Below, piece after piece: positions 6,487 through 7,296 of a stretch of 7,296 bases of DNA. Under the pieces are notes generated by a model. The model was not told the origin of the DNA. It did no database searches and saw only the letters and a list, made by a program, of their open reading frames with translations. Positions within the stretch are counted from its first letter, which is position 1. The number at the start of each line of letters is the position of its first letter. The translations under genes and the position numbers were made by a program. Source of the DNA: Candidatus Latescibacterota bacterium (GTDB lineage: Bacteria > Latescibacterota > UBA2968 > UBA8231). The DNA lies in assembly GCA_022827165.1 (NCBI GenBank), contig JAJDTN010000193.1, positions 1-7,296 on the forward strand, given 5' to 3'.

Positions 6487-7296
6487 GTGACCGCCCCCTC
6501 TCCCAGCCTTCCGGGCACCGTGCGCGAGGCCGCGGCCGACGTCTACGGCCGGCCCCTGCAGTCGCTGCGGATCTCGGTCATCGACCGCTGCGACCTGCGC
6601 TGCGCCTACTGCATGCCCGAGGACGAGTACACCTGGCTGCCCAAGGCGGACATCCTGACCTTCGACGAGATCCTGGTCCTGGTGGACGCCTTCGCCGCCA
6701 ACGGCGTGCGGCGGGTCCGCCTGACCGGCGGCGAGCCGCTGCTGCGGGCCCGCCTCCCCGACCTGATCGCCGGCCTCGACGAGCGCGGTCTGGACGACAT
6801 CGCCCTCACCACCAACGCCACGCAGCTGGCCCGCCACGCGCGGGCCCTGCGCGAGGCCGGGCTGCGCCGGGTCACGGTCAGCCTCGACTCCCTCAAGCCG
6901 GCGCGCTTCGAGACCCTGACGCGGAGGGCCGCCCTCGACGATGTCATCGCCGGCATCGAGGCCTCCGCCGCCGCCGGTTTCGAGTCGCTGAAGATCAACA
7001 CCGTGGTCATGCGCGACTTCAACGACGACGAGATCGTCGACCTGGTCGCCTTCGGCAGCCGCCTGGGCGCCGAGGTCCGCTTCATCGAGTACATGGACGT
7101 AGGGGGCGCCACCCTGTGGCAGCCGGAGCGGGTCTACTCCCGCGAGGAGATCCTGGAGCGGCTGCAGGGCCACTACGGACCGGCCTCGGCCGAGGGAGGG
7201 CGGGGCAACGCCCCGGCGGAGAGCTTCCGCCTTCCCGGGGGCGAGCGCTTCGGCATCATCTCGTCGACGACGAGCCCCTTCTGCGGCAGCTGCGAC
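6487..7296 (+). CDS. moaA: GTP 3',8-cyclase MoaA (radical SAM), C-terminus beyond window
   Basis: Catalyses the first step of molybdopterin synthesis: the radical-SAM conversion of GTP to 3',8-cyclo-GTP, which MoaC turns into cyclic pyranopterin monophosphate. I translated 270 residues to the right edge; the family is about 330-340. The N-terminus reads GRPLQSLRISVIDRCDLRC. The radical-SAM cluster ligands C35, C39 and C42 form CxxxCxxC followed by MP. LTGGEP (79-84) is the SAM-binding GGE motif, IEYMDVGGAT is a MoaA signature, and TTSPFCGSC (C266, C269) begins the second, C-terminal [4Fe-4S] site, whose third Cys would lie just outside. The GTG at 6487 is chosen for its fit with a promoter-like element; ATG 6472 (5 residues longer) and GTG 6520 are alternatives, and none has a clear Shine-Dalgarno. 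Placed beside the cox genes, it may supply cofactor for this enzyme. Confidence 0.93.
   Translation, partial: MTAPSPSLPGTVREAAADVYGRPLQSLRISVIDRCDLRCAYCMPEDEYTWLPKADILTFDEILVLVDAFAANGVRRVRLTGGEPLLRARLPDLIAGLDERGLDDIALTTNATQLARHARALREAGLRRVTVSLDSLKPARFETLTRRAALDDVIAGIEASAAAGFESLKINTVVMRDFNDDEIVDLVAFGSRLGAEVRFIEYMDVGGATLWQPERVYSREEILERLQGHYGPASAEGGRGNAPAESFRLPGGERFGIISSTTSPFCGSCD

Noticed and set aside
6157..7173. Minus-strand open frame opposite moaA running into coxD
   Set aside because: It is antisense to the radical-SAM motifs of moaA, and its own translation has no recognisable domain.

Overview
The window carries a molybdenum-hydroxylase (CO dehydrogenase / xanthine dehydrogenase family) locus from a high-GC bacterium (roughly 70% GC by eye, with strong G/C preference at third codon positions). 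I cannot name the phylum. Nothing looks like a mobile element, CRISPR array, tRNA or rRNA, and every gene belongs to one theme: a Mo-containing enzyme and the supply and installation of its cofactor.

Layout, left to right. Positions 1-2277 (minus strand) hold coxG, coxS and coxL in that transcription order. CoxG is a SRPBCC protein, CoxS the 2x[2Fe-2S] small subunit and CoxL the molybdopterin large subunit; coxL runs off the left edge after 439 residues. A 57-bp divergent promoter region (2278-2334) separates coxG from a plus-strand pair, xdhC (2335-3375) and mocA (3372-3974), which overlap by 4 nt. XdhC is a XdhC/CoxI-type chaperone and MocA a MobA-like cytidylyltransferase for molybdopterin cytosine dinucleotide (MCD). 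A 118-bp convergent gap with small GC hairpins follows. Then come coxE (4093-5436, VWA protein) and coxD (5420-6346, MoxR AAA+ ATPase) on the minus strand, overlapping by 17 nt. After a 140-bp divergent region, moaA (6487 to the right edge, plus strand) encodes the radical-SAM enzyme that starts molybdopterin synthesis.

How the genes fit together (family knowledge plus inference). MoaA begins pterin synthesis. MocA would attach CMP to Mo-pterin to make MCD. XdhC would hold, sulfurate or hand over the cofactor. The CoxD-CoxE pair would act on the assembled enzyme. CoxS and CoxL are the catalytic subunits, and the FAD subunit CoxM is expected beyond the left edge. CoxG probably links the enzyme to the membrane or quinone pool. 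The large-subunit active-site loop reads A-L-R-G-A-G-R, not the AYxCSFR of proven Mo-Cu CO dehydrogenases. This is therefore a form II-like enzyme whose substrate cannot be read from the sequence, and CO oxidation should not be assumed.

Most notable signals: (1) three first-in-operon genes (coxG, coxD, moaA) lack a Shine-Dalgarno and have a TTGnnn-17 bp-TAnnnT element ending 7-10 nt before the start codon, whereas the internal genes coxS and coxL have strong Shine-Dalgarno sites, which suggests leaderless initiation; (2) coxD-coxE accompany an enzyme without the copper-ligating cysteine; (3) MocA has Thr where the family has its nucleotide-binding Lys. I see a well-integrated variant of a known system and no clear evidence of an entirely new one.
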